Notes: generated by a model from the sequence alone, not told the origin. Counted from the stretch's first letter, positions 54,264 through 63,122 are shown. The stretch: DNA of 64,000 nucleotides from Acidobacteriaceae bacterium (GCA_003151335.1 PLXE01000094.1:27910-91909); one strand, 5' to 3'. Numbers and translations are program-made.

Positions 54264-56041
54264 GGTATGGTGGCGTCGCGTGGGTTGACCGTCATGGCCC
54301 GCATAAACGAACGATCGATTTTCAATTTGCAGACGGGAAGGTCCTGCAGATAGCCAAGGCTGGAATATCCGGCGCCGAAGTCGTCGATGGACAACGGCAA
54401 CCCCATGCCGGCCAGCTCTTGCATCAGGGAAAGCATTTTTCCGGTATTGGAGAGCAGCACCCGCTCGGTGAGCTCCAGTTCGAGGTACTGAGGGGCGAGA
54501 CCGGTTTCGTCCAGCACCCGCCGGATAAGCGGGAGAAAGTGCCCCTGGTGGAGCTGGACGGCGGAGACATTGACGGCGATCGGCAGAGGGGGAAGGCCCA
54601 GCTCTTGCCAGCAACGGGCCTGGGTGCAGGCCGTCCTGAGCACCCATTCCCCGATGGGAACGATCAGGCCGCTATTCTCCGCAATCGGGATGAAGCGGTC
54701 GGGCGCCACCAGTCCCAACTCGGGGTGGCGCCAACGCAGCAGCGCTTCCCCTCCGGTAATTCTTCCGCTGGCGATCTCCAGTTGCGGCTGGTACACCAGA
54801 GAGAGTTCTTGCTTCTCCAGGGCCACTCGCAAGCTGTTTTCCAAAGTCAGGCGTTCCACCGCTCGGGCGTTCAGTTCCGGGGTGAAGAATTGACAGTTAT
54901 TGCGCCCGTTTTCCTTGGCGCAGTACATGGCTAGATCGGCATTCTTGAGCAGGGTCTCGCTGTCGGCGCCATGGTCGGGGAACAGGCTGACACCGATGCT
55001 GCAGGTAAGATTGAGCACATGGCCCTGGACCTGGAACTCACCGCGCAGCACTCGCCTGAACCGCTCCACCGCAGCCGCCGCGCGGGAGGTGGGACCAGGG
55101 TTAATCAACGCGAATATAAACTCGTCTCCTCCCGCCTTCGCCACCGTGTCCTGGGCGCGGGTATGCTTGCACAAACGCTCTCCGACTTGCTTCAGAAGCA
55201 AGTTGCCCACCGAGTGTCCCAGCGAGTCATTAATGGTTTTGAAGTTATCCAGATCGAGCCACAATACGGCCACCCGTTCCTGGCGGCGGCGAGCATTGGC
55301 CAGCGCCTGGGCCAGCCGGTCTTCGAAAAGCACCCGATTGGGCAAGCCGGTCAGGTCATCGTGATAGGCCAGGAAGTGGACGCGCGCCTCGGCCGCCTTG
55401 CGTTCGGTGATGTCCTGCACCGTGCCTTCGAGATAGAAACCCCCTCCCTCGCTGTCCGCCACGGCGCCCACATTGATGGAAGTGGTTCGCGTTCCCCCAT
55501 CCTTGGTCTTGAACTCCGCCTCGAAATCGCGCACCACCTTTTGCGCCAGGAGCAGCTCGCGCAGTTCGTCCCGGCGTTTTAAGTCAACATAAATCTCGGC
55601 TGCGCCACGGACGCGGTTAAGAAAATCTTCAGGGGAGTCATAACCCGCCAATCGGGCCAGCGCCGGATTCACGCTGAGAAAATCTCCCTCCAAATTGGTT
55701 TGAAAGATGCCCAGCACTGCGTTCTCGAAAATGCTGCGGTACTTCTGTTCTGCCTTCTGCAGGGCCTGCTCCGCCAGTTTTCGCGGAGTAATGTCCTGTA
55801 TGGCCCTGGACTCGACGTTCAAGGCTAGACGCGAGCGTTCTTCTCGTTGCTGGAGAACGAAACGCAGGGCCACGGCCAGCGCCGTGGTGAACGCGATGGT
55901 GACGAAGTGTGAGGTCCAGAGGGCTATCGCGGGATGCAGCGCCTGCTTGGCCGCTTCATAGGCGAGCATCAGGCAGGCAGTGCTCACCCCGGTTACGAAT
56001 AAGCGTGCTCTTCGACCATGGAATAGCCGGCGATTTAGCAT
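54254..56041 (-). CDS. PAS-GGDEF-EAL cyclic-di-GMP protein, frameshifted in EAL
   Basis: The 595-aa protein has N-terminal TM segments (FVTGVSTACLMLAYEAAK; VTIAFTTALAVALRF), a PAS domain (about residues 95-215), GGDEF with the active-site AGGDEFIFAL, and EAL with GGEALLRWRHP and DDFGAGYSSLGYL. The frame then ends at TIPPR just after KLKIDRSFMRAMTVNPRD. The missing C-terminal EAL motifs are in the -1 frame (53994-54263). The cyclase half looks intact while phosphodiesterase activity is probably lost, unless this is a sequencing error. It is last in a kinase/receiver/GGDEF-EAL set. Confidence 0.85.
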   Translation of the reverse strand: MLNRRLFHGRRARLFVTGVSTACLMLAYEAAKQALHPAIALWTSHFVTIAFTTALAVALRFVLQQREERSRLALNVESRAIQDITPRKLAEQALQKAEQKYRSIFENAVLGIFQTNLEGDFLSVNPALARLAGYDSPEDFLNRVRGAAEIYVDLKRRDELRELLLAQKVVRDFEAEFKTKDGGTRTTSINVGAVADSEGGGFYLEGTVQDITERKAAEARVHFLAYHDDLTGLPNRVLFEDRLAQALANARRRQERVAVLWLDLDNFKTINDSLGHSVGNLLLKQVGERLCKHTRAQDTVAKAGGDEFIFALINPGPTSRAAAAVERFRRVLRGEFQVQGHVLNLTCSIGVSLFPDHGADSETLLKNADLAMYCAKENGRNNCQFFTPELNARAVERLTLENSLRVALEKQELSLVYQPQLEIASGRITGGEALLRWRHPELGLVAPDRFIPIAENSGLIVPIGEWVLRTACTQARCWQELGLPPLPIAVNVSAVQLHQGHFLPLIRRVLDETGLAPQYLELELTERVLLSNTGKMLSLMQELAGMGLPLSIDDFGAGYSSLGYLQDLPVCKLKIDRSFMRAMTVNPRDATIPPR

Positions 56042-56121
56042 GCGCGACCTTCCGTCAGCAGACTGGCGCTGGCACCATCGCTATCGGGTGTCCCCTGCCG
56101 CGAGCAGAGTTGACCCGGTGG

Positions 56122-56526
56122 TTAATCGGCAAAACTCCCGACCGGCTGCGTCTGGCTCAGGGCTTTGCGCAGCGCCGCCAGCAATTCCGCGGTTTTCACT
56201 GGTTTTTGCAAGAACGCGACCACCCCATGCTCCAGGGCCAAGGCCCGGTTGGTCTGGGCCGGACGCGCCGTCACCACCACCACCGGCAAGGCCACCGTGT
56301 TGGTCAAAGAGCGGAGCCGTTGCAGCACCACGAATCCGTCGCCTCCGGGTAGACCCAGGTCCAGAATGACGGCATGGGGTTTTTCCCGATTGACCACGGT
56401 CATGGCCGTCGCCCCGTCGCCGGCGGAGACAATTTCAAAGCCGTGCGCTTGCAACTTTATCGCCAGCGCCATCAAGTGTTCCTGGTTGTCCTCGATCACC
56501 ATGATTTTGTTCTGCTTCTCGCTCAT
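56122..56526 (-). CDS. Single-domain response regulator
   Basis: The 134-aa receiver starts at 56526 (GGGAGAG upstream). It has the acid pair IEDN, phosphoacceptor Asp in VILDLGLPGGDG, Thr in VVVVTARP and the invariant Lys in FLQKPV. No output domain is present, so it probably signals by protein contact or as a phosphorelay step. Its start lies inside the 3' end of the upstream kinase gene (92-nt overlap), and a GGDEF-EAL gene follows by 80 bp. Confidence 0.92.
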   Translation of the reverse strand: MSEKQNKIMVIEDNQEHLMALAIKLQAHGFEIVSAGDGATAMTVVNREKPHAVILDLGLPGGDGFVVLQRLRSLTNTVALPVVVVTARPAQTNRALALEHGVVAFLQKPVKTAELLAALRKALSQTQPVGSFAD

Positions 56527-58543
56527 AAGGCTCTCCCGTCGTGCCCGTAAGTCCAATCAAACGGCCTAGTTCATCGGCCAGCCGCGCGCCGGTCTGTTCT
56601 GCGTCTTCCAGGTTCCAGGAGGAAAAGTCCACCACCTGGCTGGAAACCTCGAACTGTCCTTCCAGGGGCAGCAGCTCAATGGAGCTGCCCAAATGCTCTT
56701 GAAACCGGGACATCATGGCGCTGGCGCCTTCCGGTTCTACAAAAGCCACCACGTGAAATTTTCCTTCCAGCCCGGGAATATTGAGGTGAGGCAGGATGAG
56801 GTCGTCGCTGGCGTGGATGCAGCCTTGCAGAACTTCGCGAACCGACCGCAAGTAGCGTCCCATGTCCACCGCCGAGCAATTGGGCATGGCCGGTATGGCG
56901 ACAGTGATCAAAGTAAGCTTGCCGGAGGTCAGGTTCTTGCCGGAAATTACCGGCATGAGGATGCGACGCAGGCTGAAGATGGGCAGGGTGAAATGGAAGG
57001 TGGTCCTCTCGCCCAGGCTGCTGTTGACTCGCAGTTCGCCGCCATGCGCCCGCACCAGCTCGCGGGTGATATGCAATCCCAGGCCCAGCCCCCCAGGGTT
57101 GGTATCGGGGCCATCGGAAACCCGGTAAAAGCGCTCGAAGATGCGCTGCACGTGCGGCCCGGGGATGCCCGGTCCGTCATCCTGCACGGCCACCCGCAGG
57201 AAGTCGGGTTCGTCGTCGCTATAGTGCGCGGTCACCTCCACCGCGCCTCCGTTTCTGCCGTACTTGATGGCGTTATCGATGAGATTGGCTACGACCTGGG
57301 TGATGCGGGCCGGATCGGCGAGTGCGGGAGGAAGTTTGGCAGGTACGTGATACTGCAAGCTGATCCATTTGCCGGCGGCGGCGGCCTGGAAGGAAGCGCA
57401 CACCTGCCCAATCAAATCTTTCAGGATGACACATTCCGGGACGACCGGAAGCCGGTGCCATTCCGAGCGGGAGAGGTCCAGCAGGCTGTTCACCATTTCG
57501 GCGAGCCGATTGGCTGACTGCAGCATAATACCCAGATAGGTCTGTTGGTCCGCCGACACCGTTCCCGCCATTCCTTCCAACATCAGCGAGGCAAAATCCA
57601 CGATGGAGGTAAGCGGCGTGCGCAGTTCGTGCGAGATGTGCGACAGAAAGCGGTCCTGCATTCGCGCCCGTTCCTGGCGGCTCTCCTCCAGTTCCTGGGC
57701 CGCCCGCTTGCGCTCGGTTATGTCGCGGGTGACGACGGCAAAGCCCTCCAGTCCGGGCTGGCCCTCGTAAACCGTGGTGAACAGGACGGTGCCGCAAAAC
57801 GAGCTGCCATCCTTGCGGATTAACCCCAAGTCTTCTTCCGCGTGGCCGCAGCGTTGCGCCGTATGCACCAGCCGGGCATAGGTTTGCTTGCCGCTGCCGT
57901 CGTGGGAGAAGACCGGCAGGATCGAGGTCCCCAGCACTTCCTCTTCGGAATAACCAAAAATCCGTTTTGCCCCCAGGTTCCAGCTAATGACGGTGCCGCT
58001 GGCATCCACCATGAAGATGGCATATTCGCGGATGCCCTCAATCAACAGGCGAAAGCGTTGTTCGGTGCTGTTGAGTTTTTCCTCCACCTGCTGAAAGCGC
58101 CGCTTGGCCTCCGCCTCCGCCAGCGCCCGCCTCACCGCCGGAACCAGCCGCTCCATCCTCTGCTTGACCACGTAATCGCTGGCGCCGCGCTTCAGGGTTT
58201 CCACCGCGACTTCCTCGCCCAGGACTGCGCTCAGGAATAGGAAGGGCACCCGCGGCGTCATTTTCCGGGCAATGTCCAGCGCGGCACAGCCATCAAAGGC
58301 GGGCAAGGCATAATTGGCCAGGATGACGTCCCAAGTTTCTGTCGAGAGCGCGTCCATAAACTCTGCCCACGTCTGGGCATAGCCGAAGCGGCAACCCAAG
58401 CCTGCCTTGGTCAGCAAGGCCCGCACCAGCTCGCGATCGCGGGGGTCGTCTTCGAGATGGAGGATTTGGATTTTTTTGGCCTCGGCGGTGGCTACTGCTT
58501 CGTTTTCGCCGCTGTCAACCGGGGCCGGACAGTCCATGGTCAT
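56435..58543 (-). CDS. Hybrid sensor histidine kinase with N-terminal degenerate receiver and PAS
   Basis: The 702-aa protein has a receiver (about residues 24-140), a PAS domain (about 165-290), a HisKA box FLSHISHELRTPLTS and an HATPase domain (NLIDNAIKYGRNGG; DDGPGIP; GGLGLGLHITRELV). The receiver has Asn77 in WDVILANYALP where the phosphoacceptor Asp should be, so it probably cannot be phosphorylated. After the ATPase domain about 170 extra residues follow, without a recognised fold. No TM is present, so it is cytoplasmic. It is first of three co-directed signalling genes. Confidence 0.9.
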   Translation of the reverse strand: MTMDCPAPVDSGENEAVATAEAKKIQILHLEDDPRDRELVRALLTKAGLGCRFGYAQTWAEFMDALSTETWDVILANYALPAFDGCAALDIARKMTPRVPFLFLSAVLGEEVAVETLKRGASDYVVKQRMERLVPAVRRALAEAEAKRRFQQVEEKLNSTEQRFRLLIEGIREYAIFMVDASGTVISWNLGAKRIFGYSEEEVLGTSILPVFSHDGSGKQTYARLVHTAQRCGHAEEDLGLIRKDGSSFCGTVLFTTVYEGQPGLEGFAVVTRDITERKRAAQELEESRQERARMQDRFLSHISHELRTPLTSIVDFASLMLEGMAGTVSADQQTYLGIMLQSANRLAEMVNSLLDLSRSEWHRLPVVPECVILKDLIGQVCASFQAAAAGKWISLQYHVPAKLPPALADPARITQVVANLIDNAIKYGRNGGAVEVTAHYSDDEPDFLRVAVQDDGPGIPGPHVQRIFERFYRVSDGPDTNPGGLGLGLHITRELVRAHGGELRVNSSLGERTTFHFTLPIFSLRRILMPVISGKNLTSGKLTLITVAIPAMPNCSAVDMGRYLRSVREVLQGCIHASDDLILPHLNIPGLEGKFHVVAFVEPEGASAMMSRFQEHLGSSIELLPLEGQFEVSSQVVDFSSWNLEDAEQTGARLADELGRLIGLTGTTGEPYEREAEQNHGDRGQPGTLDGAGDKVASARL

Positions 58544-58839
58544 ATTCAGGCGCCTTGCCTGACTTATCGGCCAATGGTCTGGCTGGGATTAACGGAATAC
58601 GGGCCCGACTTTCCAAATGCGAGCTTGAGACAAAGCGGGCTCCGCCTAAAACTTAGGTGCTATCCCGCGAAGATCATTTGCCACGGAGTCACGGAGATCA
58701 CGGAGGAAACCCGATAGAAGTCAAAAACTCCGTGGTCTCCGTGCCTCCGTGGTGATTCTCATTTCTAAAATTCGCGCAACTTCGGGGCGCCGCCTTCATC
58801 TACCCCCTAAGTCAGCAGTCCACGCTGCGGGGTGAACCG
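58544..58839. other. Intergenic region with short inverted repeat
   Basis: This 296-bp divergent gap holds the CACGGAG-type inverted repeat at 58681-58755. No gene was seen. Confidence 0.5.
58681..58755. repeat. CACGGAG-type tandem and inverted repeat
   Basis: CCACGGAGTCACGGAGATCA followed by CGGAG is mirrored by CTCCGTGGTCTCCGTG then CCTCCGTGG, across a roughly 23-bp spacer. The 8-9-bp tandem unit and inverted layout recall the heptamer loci but differ in sequence. Confidence 0.6.
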
Positions 58840-60525
58840 ATGCGCAATCCTTCGAAATCAACCTTGTCCCTCCTGCTGCTCTGCGGTTTGCTGGTTCTGG
58901 GTTGGGGAGCCATAACCGCTTCCTCGTTGCGTTCGCCGTCACCTCATGTCACGGCCGCGGCGTCAGTGCCATCCCCGCCGAAAGGTTCAGGACAATCAAC
59001 TCTGACACGCCCCACGGATGTATTTACCTATCACTACGACATTTCCCGTCAAGGCATGACCTCCCAGGAAATTATCCTAACGCCCTCCAATGTTAATTCC
59101 AGCTCCTTCGGAAAGGTCGGCTTCTTCTCAGTTGATGGCAAAGTGGACGCACAGCCTCTGTACCTGAACCCCCAAACCGACAGCATCAGCGGTGTTCGTG
59201 ACAGCACGGTGTTCGTGGCCACTGAGAATGACAGCGTCTACGCCTTCGGTGTCGACAGCGGCATGCAGTTTTGGAGAGTTTCAGCGCTCGCCCAGGGCGA
59301 GACCACCAGCGATAATCACGGTTGCGGCCAGATTTCCCCGCAAATCGGAATCACCGCCACCCCGGTGATCGACCGCCAGCAAGGACCGTCCGGCGCCATC
59401 TACTTTGTGGCCATGTCCAAAGACTCTGCGGGCCACTACCATCAGCGTCTTCACGCCCTCGACCTTAAGACCGGGGCCGAGCTGTTCGGCGGTCCCAAGG
59501 AGATTACGGCAACCTATCCCGGCACCGGCGACGGCAGCCAAGGCGGCCAGGTCATCTTCGCCCCCGGACAATTTGCCGAACGCGCCGGCTTGCTGGAGCT
59601 GGGCGGGACCATTTACCTGGCTTTCACCTCGCATTGCGACCAGCGTCCCTACACCGGATGGGTGATGGCCTACAATGCGCAGACCCTGGCGCAGACCTCG
59701 GTGATCGACGTGACCCCCAATGGCAACGAGGGCGCAATCTGGATGTCCGGCGCCGGCCTGGCTGGCGATAACCAGGCCCTCTATTTTCTCGACGGTAACG
59801 GCACCTTCGATACCACGCTCAACAGCCAGGGATTTCCCATCAATGGCGACTATGGCAATGCCTTTATGAAGATCTCGGTTGGCGGCGGGCTTGCGGTCGC
59901 CGACTACTTCAACATGTTCAACACGGTGCAGGAATCAAACGCCGATGAAGACTTGGGCTCGGGCGGAGCCATGATCTTGCCCGATCTGACCGACAGCCAG
60001 GGTCAAGTGCATCACTTGGCCGTGGGAGCGGGCAAGGACAGCAACATCTACGTGGTCGATCGCGACAACATGGGAAAATTCAATCCCAATAACGATAACG
60101 CCATCTACCAGGAGATCGATGGGGCGCTCCCCGGAGGCGTGTGGGCCATGCCCGCGTATTTCAACAACACCGTTTATTACGGTTCGGTCGGAAGCCCGCT
60201 GAAGGCGTTCGGCATTTCCAACGCGAAACTTTCCACCTCGCCGAGCAGCCAGACGGCAACGTCGTTCACCTATCCGGGGACCACACCCAGCGTGTCCGCC
60301 AACGGAACCTCCAATGGAATCGTTTGGGCAATCGAGAACACCAGCCCGGCGGTGCTGCACGCCTATGACGCCACCAATCTTTCGCACGAGCTGTACAACA
60401 GCAACCAGGCTGGATCGCGCGACCAGTTTGGACCGGGCAACAAATTCATCACTCCCATGATCGTGAACGGCAAAGTGTTTGTCGGCACACAGACGGGAGT
60501 GGCCATGTTCGGACTGCTGCACTAA
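58840..60525 (+). CDS. Secreted PQQ-like beta-propeller protein
   Basis: The 561-aa protein has a signal peptide (LSLLLLCGLLVLGWGAITAS). The mature part shows propeller-blade motifs such as STVFVATENDSVYAFGVDSGMQFWR and HALDLKTGAELFGG, and the ending GKVFVGTQTGVAMFGLL. This is the WD/PQQ-like repeat pattern of outer-membrane or periplasmic propellers. No PQQ-dehydrogenase active-site motif was recognised, so binding or scaffold roles are as likely as catalysis. It is transcribed alone. Confidence 0.82.
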   Translation: MRNPSKSTLSLLLLCGLLVLGWGAITASSLRSPSPHVTAAASVPSPPKGSGQSTLTRPTDVFTYHYDISRQGMTSQEIILTPSNVNSSSFGKVGFFSVDGKVDAQPLYLNPQTDSISGVRDSTVFVATENDSVYAFGVDSGMQFWRVSALAQGETTSDNHGCGQISPQIGITATPVIDRQQGPSGAIYFVAMSKDSAGHYHQRLHALDLKTGAELFGGPKEITATYPGTGDGSQGGQVIFAPGQFAERAGLLELGGTIYLAFTSHCDQRPYTGWVMAYNAQTLAQTSVIDVTPNGNEGAIWMSGAGLAGDNQALYFLDGNGTFDTTLNSQGFPINGDYGNAFMKISVGGGLAVADYFNMFNTVQESNADEDLGSGGAMILPDLTDSQGQVHHLAVGAGKDSNIYVVDRDNMGKFNPNNDNAIYQEIDGALPGGVWAMPAYFNNTVYYGSVGSPLKAFGISNAKLSTSPSSQTATSFTYPGTTPSVSANGTSNGIVWAIENTSPAVLHAYDATNLSHELYNSNQAGSRDQFGPGNKFITPMIVNGKVFVGTQTGVAMFGLLH

Positions 60526-60590
60526 CGGGGGAACATTCAGTCTTTGACTAAGAACGGGGTAGCATACTCCGAGATGAGAGTCAGGAGCAG

Positions 60591-61514
60591 CGGTGTTGGG
60601 TAGTGTCCTAATTTGCCTACTAGAATGAAACCAGCCTTTATCGCCGCAATAGTGTTGGCCCTTGCTGTTCACCTTACCCCACCGTGCGAGGCCAAGGAGA
60701 AAACCGCCGAGATAACAACCCGTGCCAACGAACGGCAGCCACGTGCGCTCACTGCCGTCCTTGCGCTCGCCATAGATGCAAATCAGCAGGGCCCCGCTTC
60801 CAGCAATGATGCGACACAGAATCAGACGCCAAGTGGGTATAAACCCTCCGGATGGGCGCTCCCACTCATCGGAATCATCACAGCCGGATTCATCTGTTGG
60901 CAATCTTGGGAAACGAGAAAGGCGGCTCAGGCCAGCCAAAAAAGCGTCAAAGCTGCCGAGCGAAATGCCGATATCCTCACTGCCAGTGAGCGGGCTTGGG
61001 TATCCATCAAAACGGACATGAAAGACTACAATCCTGTTCTTAACCGACATCGGTTTTACTGGCAAATCAGGAACACTGGGAAGAGTGTCGCTGTTTTGAT
61101 TTCGACCAATGCGCGCTGCTTGATCTGGAGTGGACACGATACCCTTCCAGAGACTCCAGAATTCGATAACGCCACTGAAATTAAGTTGAACGGGCGAATT
61201 CTCGCTCCCAACGAACCGTACCAGTTTCACGGGTATTTTGAGGATTGGATTCACGGGACGTACTCCCACCACGTCATCAACGTCCCGATTGACGCGGGGC
61301 CAAACAGCTTGTATTTGGTGGTATTCGGGAGGGTAAAATACCGAACTCTCGGTCAAGAATGCGAATCGAACTTTGTTGAGGATTACATTTGGGTTAAGAG
61401 CGAGCCGATTCCCACAAACGGCTTTCGACCTCGCTTGGAAGCCCCAAGCGCATACAGCCGGCATAGCTAGGAAAAGGGCAGCCAAGAAGCAAATTAAGAC
61501 ACTACCCGGTGTTG
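60591..61514. mobile_element. 908-bp transposon-like unit with inverted ends, target duplication and passenger gene
   Basis: The unit 60599-61506 is bounded by 18-bp ends: GGTAGTGTCCTAATTTGC at 60599-60616 and its reverse complement, with one mismatch (C to T), at 61489-61506. Directly outside both ends lies the identical 8-bp CGGTGTTG (60591-60598 and 61507-61514), a target duplication. The only gene inside encodes a membrane protein (60625-61470); no transposase is present. An 8-bp duplication, a GG-starting end and a passenger gene fit the IS1595 style, an inference. Confidence 0.88.
60625..61470 (+). CDS. Passenger membrane protein of the 908-bp unit
   Basis: The 281-aa protein starts at ATG 60625, 8 bp inside the left transposon end. 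An N-terminal signal or TM (FIAAIVLALAVHLT) and a low-complexity polar stretch come first. A TM (WALPLIGIITAGFICW) is followed by a coiled-coil-like KAAQASQKSVKAAERN segment and ASERAWVSIKTDMKDY, then an extracellular beta-rich region. The ASERAW phrase with the preceding helix is widespread in small hypothetical passenger proteins. Family not recognised. No ribosome site was seen. Confidence 0.7.
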   Translation: MKPAFIAAIVLALAVHLTPPCEAKEKTAEITTRANERQPRALTAVLALAIDANQQGPASSNDATQNQTPSGYKPSGWALPLIGIITAGFICWQSWETRKAAQASQKSVKAAERNADILTASERAWVSIKTDMKDYNPVLNRHRFYWQIRNTGKSVAVLISTNARCLIWSGHDTLPETPEFDNATEIKLNGRILAPNEPYQFHGYFEDWIHGTYSHHVINVPIDAGPNSLYLVVFGRVKYRTLGQECESNFVEDYIWVKSEPIPTNGFRPRLEAPSAYSRHS

Positions 61515-61576
61515 CGAATCATAGACACTGCCGGGGAAAGAAGTTATCCTATTCCAAGTTAAGGAGTGGAGAAATC

Positions 61577-61969
61577 ATGCTTAGAAAATTCGCGAGAATC
61601 TCTTTATGGATGGTTCCCATCCTATTTGTGGGTTTAACTGCGGCGTCGCTGTATGGCGCAGCGCAAACGTCGGACGAGAAAACGCCCGCCAAGCAGACGG
61701 TAACCGGTTGTCTTCAGAAAGGTCTTGAACCCGGAGGATTTTTTCTCATCGGCGCCAACGACCAGCATTGGGAGCTTTATCAGAACAGCAAGGTCTCGCT
61801 TGCCGATCACGTCGGCCAGACGGTTGCCGTGAGTGGCATCCTTCCCAAGCGATCGGCAGCGCAAGAGGAAAAAAGCCAACCGTACGAAAAGAAGGAAACC
61901 GGGGAGAGGAAGCACGGCGACTTTGAGGTCTCCAGCCTGACGGTGATAAGCCAGACTTGCAGCAAGTAA
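61577..61969 (+). CDS. Secreted hypothetical protein (DUF5818-like)
   Basis: The 130-aa protein starts at ATG 61577 behind AAGGAG. A signal segment (LWMVPILFVGLTAASLYGAA) precedes a small beta-barrel-like domain: TVTGCLQKGLEPGGFFLIGA, WELYQNSKVSLADHVGQTVAVSG. A charged Lys/Glu linker and a C-terminal SLTVISQTCSK with Cys follow. The pattern (Cys in VTGCL paired with Cys near the end) is common among acidobacterial DUF5818-type proteins. Function unknown. Confidence 0.75.
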   Translation: MLRKFARISLWMVPILFVGLTAASLYGAAQTSDEKTPAKQTVTGCLQKGLEPGGFFLIGANDQHWELYQNSKVSLADHVGQTVAVSGILPKRSAAQEEKSQPYEKKETGERKHGDFEVSSLTVISQTCSK

Positions 61970-62066
61970 GCAAGCAAGGGAGTTTGGCAGGCGGCTGCCC
62001 CTCCCTCTTTCCTATCACCCCTACGAACGTTGGTGCGCGGTCCCCCCGGCTGGCCTTACAGCAGCC

Positions 62067-62243
62067 CCTTAAGAGACTGTGTCGCAACCTCTGCCGTCCC
62101 TACGGGACCCTGTCTTATTTCCCACTTGACCCAGCCCGCCGCGGCGGGCTGGGCTAAGCTCTTTGGCCCCATTCGGGGCTGAATTTTGCGTGATTCCTTC
62201 CACTCCCGCAAACCAATATGGGTTGCGACACAGTCTCCTTAAG
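62067..62243 (-). mobile_element. MITE copy C, intact, with 7-bp target duplication
   Basis: The element 62074-62236 (163 bp) has perfect 16-bp ends, AGACTGTGTCGCAACC and its reverse complement at 62221-62236. It is flanked by CCTTAAG at 62067-62073 and again at 62237-62243. Inside, read on the minus strand, are hairpins GCCCC-GAAT-GGGGC, CAGCCCGCC-GCG-GGCGGGCTG-like and GTCCC-GTA-GGGAC. It has no coding capacity. It is non-autonomous and lies just upstream of the 62304 gene. Confidence 0.88.
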
Positions 62244-62303
62244 CCCTTTCTGCTTCTGCCGATTTACCTCTCAGACTCCACTTTCGGGTGGAGGGGAGGC
62301 CCC

Positions 62304-63122
62304 ATGCGCTACATCCTCTGTGCGGCCCTGTTCTGTAGTTGGCTCGGCGCTCAAGACAACCCATCCCTATCGCCGCTTTCCCCTCAAGGGGATGCGATCT
62401 TCTATGTCAACGGAATTGACTACCATTTCATCTCGTTAATGAACTACACCGTGGTGGTCGCGGCCCACTCCGTAGCCAATGGCAAGTTTCTCGGGGTGAA
62501 GGTGCGGATCCTGAACAACGGCCGGCATTCGGTGACGGTGCGCCCGGAAAATGTGAGGGTTGAGGACGCGATTGCGGGCCGCGACGTGGCGGCAATCTCG
62601 GGAATGGAACTCGCCAAGAAAATGCGCCGCCCCTATAACTGGTCGCGCTATGCGGTGAACGCCGCGGCCGGCCAGGCGCCGGAGGCAGGCGGCGACTCGG
62701 AAACGGCGGACCGCCAGCAACGCGATCTTATGCTTGCCATGCTGATGGCCACTCAGATGGGCAACGCGCCGCCCGTGCTTTCCAGGCGGTCAATCACCGA
62801 GGTGGCCGCAGAGCCGGACTCCGACATCGCGCCCCAGGCGACATTCTCCGACGAGGTATCCCACCTGCGCAGGAAGGAAGCCTCCCGGCCTGACGTGCTC
62901 ATGCAGCTTCAGCGGCAGGTTTCTCCCGATTACGTGGAGCGCACCTCGTTCCTGGCCAATACCATTCCGCCGCAGGCCGATCAGGACGGCGTCTTCTATT
63001 ACCCGATGGGCAAGCTGGCGCGCGCTCCCGCTGCCGCGAAGAAGGCGGCGAAATCCCGCATGGTGCGCGTGAGGGTGCCGGTCGGCGAGGTGGAGTTTCA
63101 ATTCATGCTGGCAGTGGAATGA
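62304..63122 (+). CDS. Secreted hypothetical protein, 272 aa
   Basis: The start at ATG 62304 follows GGGGAGG by 5 nt. A signal peptide (YILCAALFCSWLGA) precedes a beta-rich domain (FLGVKVRILNNGRHSVTVRPENVRVED), then an Ala/Gln/Asp-rich central region and a C-terminal VRVPVGEVEFQFMLAVE strand pair. It is flanked by inverted MITE copies C (62074) and D (63205). Family not recognised. Confidence 0.7.
   Translation: MRYILCAALFCSWLGAQDNPSLSPLSPQGDAIFYVNGIDYHFISLMNYTVVVAAHSVANGKFLGVKVRILNNGRHSVTVRPENVRVEDAIAGRDVAAISGMELAKKMRRPYNWSRYAVNAAAGQAPEAGGDSETADRQQRDLMLAMLMATQMGNAPPVLSRRSITEVAAEPDSDIAPQATFSDEVSHLRRKEASRPDVLMQLQRQVSPDYVERTSFLANTIPPQADQDGVFYYPMGKLARAPAAAKKAAKSRMVRVRVPVGEVEFQFMLAVE

Noticed and set aside
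59935..61485. 516-aa minus-strand open frame
   Set aside because: It runs antisense across the propeller gene, the transposon end and the passenger gene; no real gene would cross the target duplication this way.
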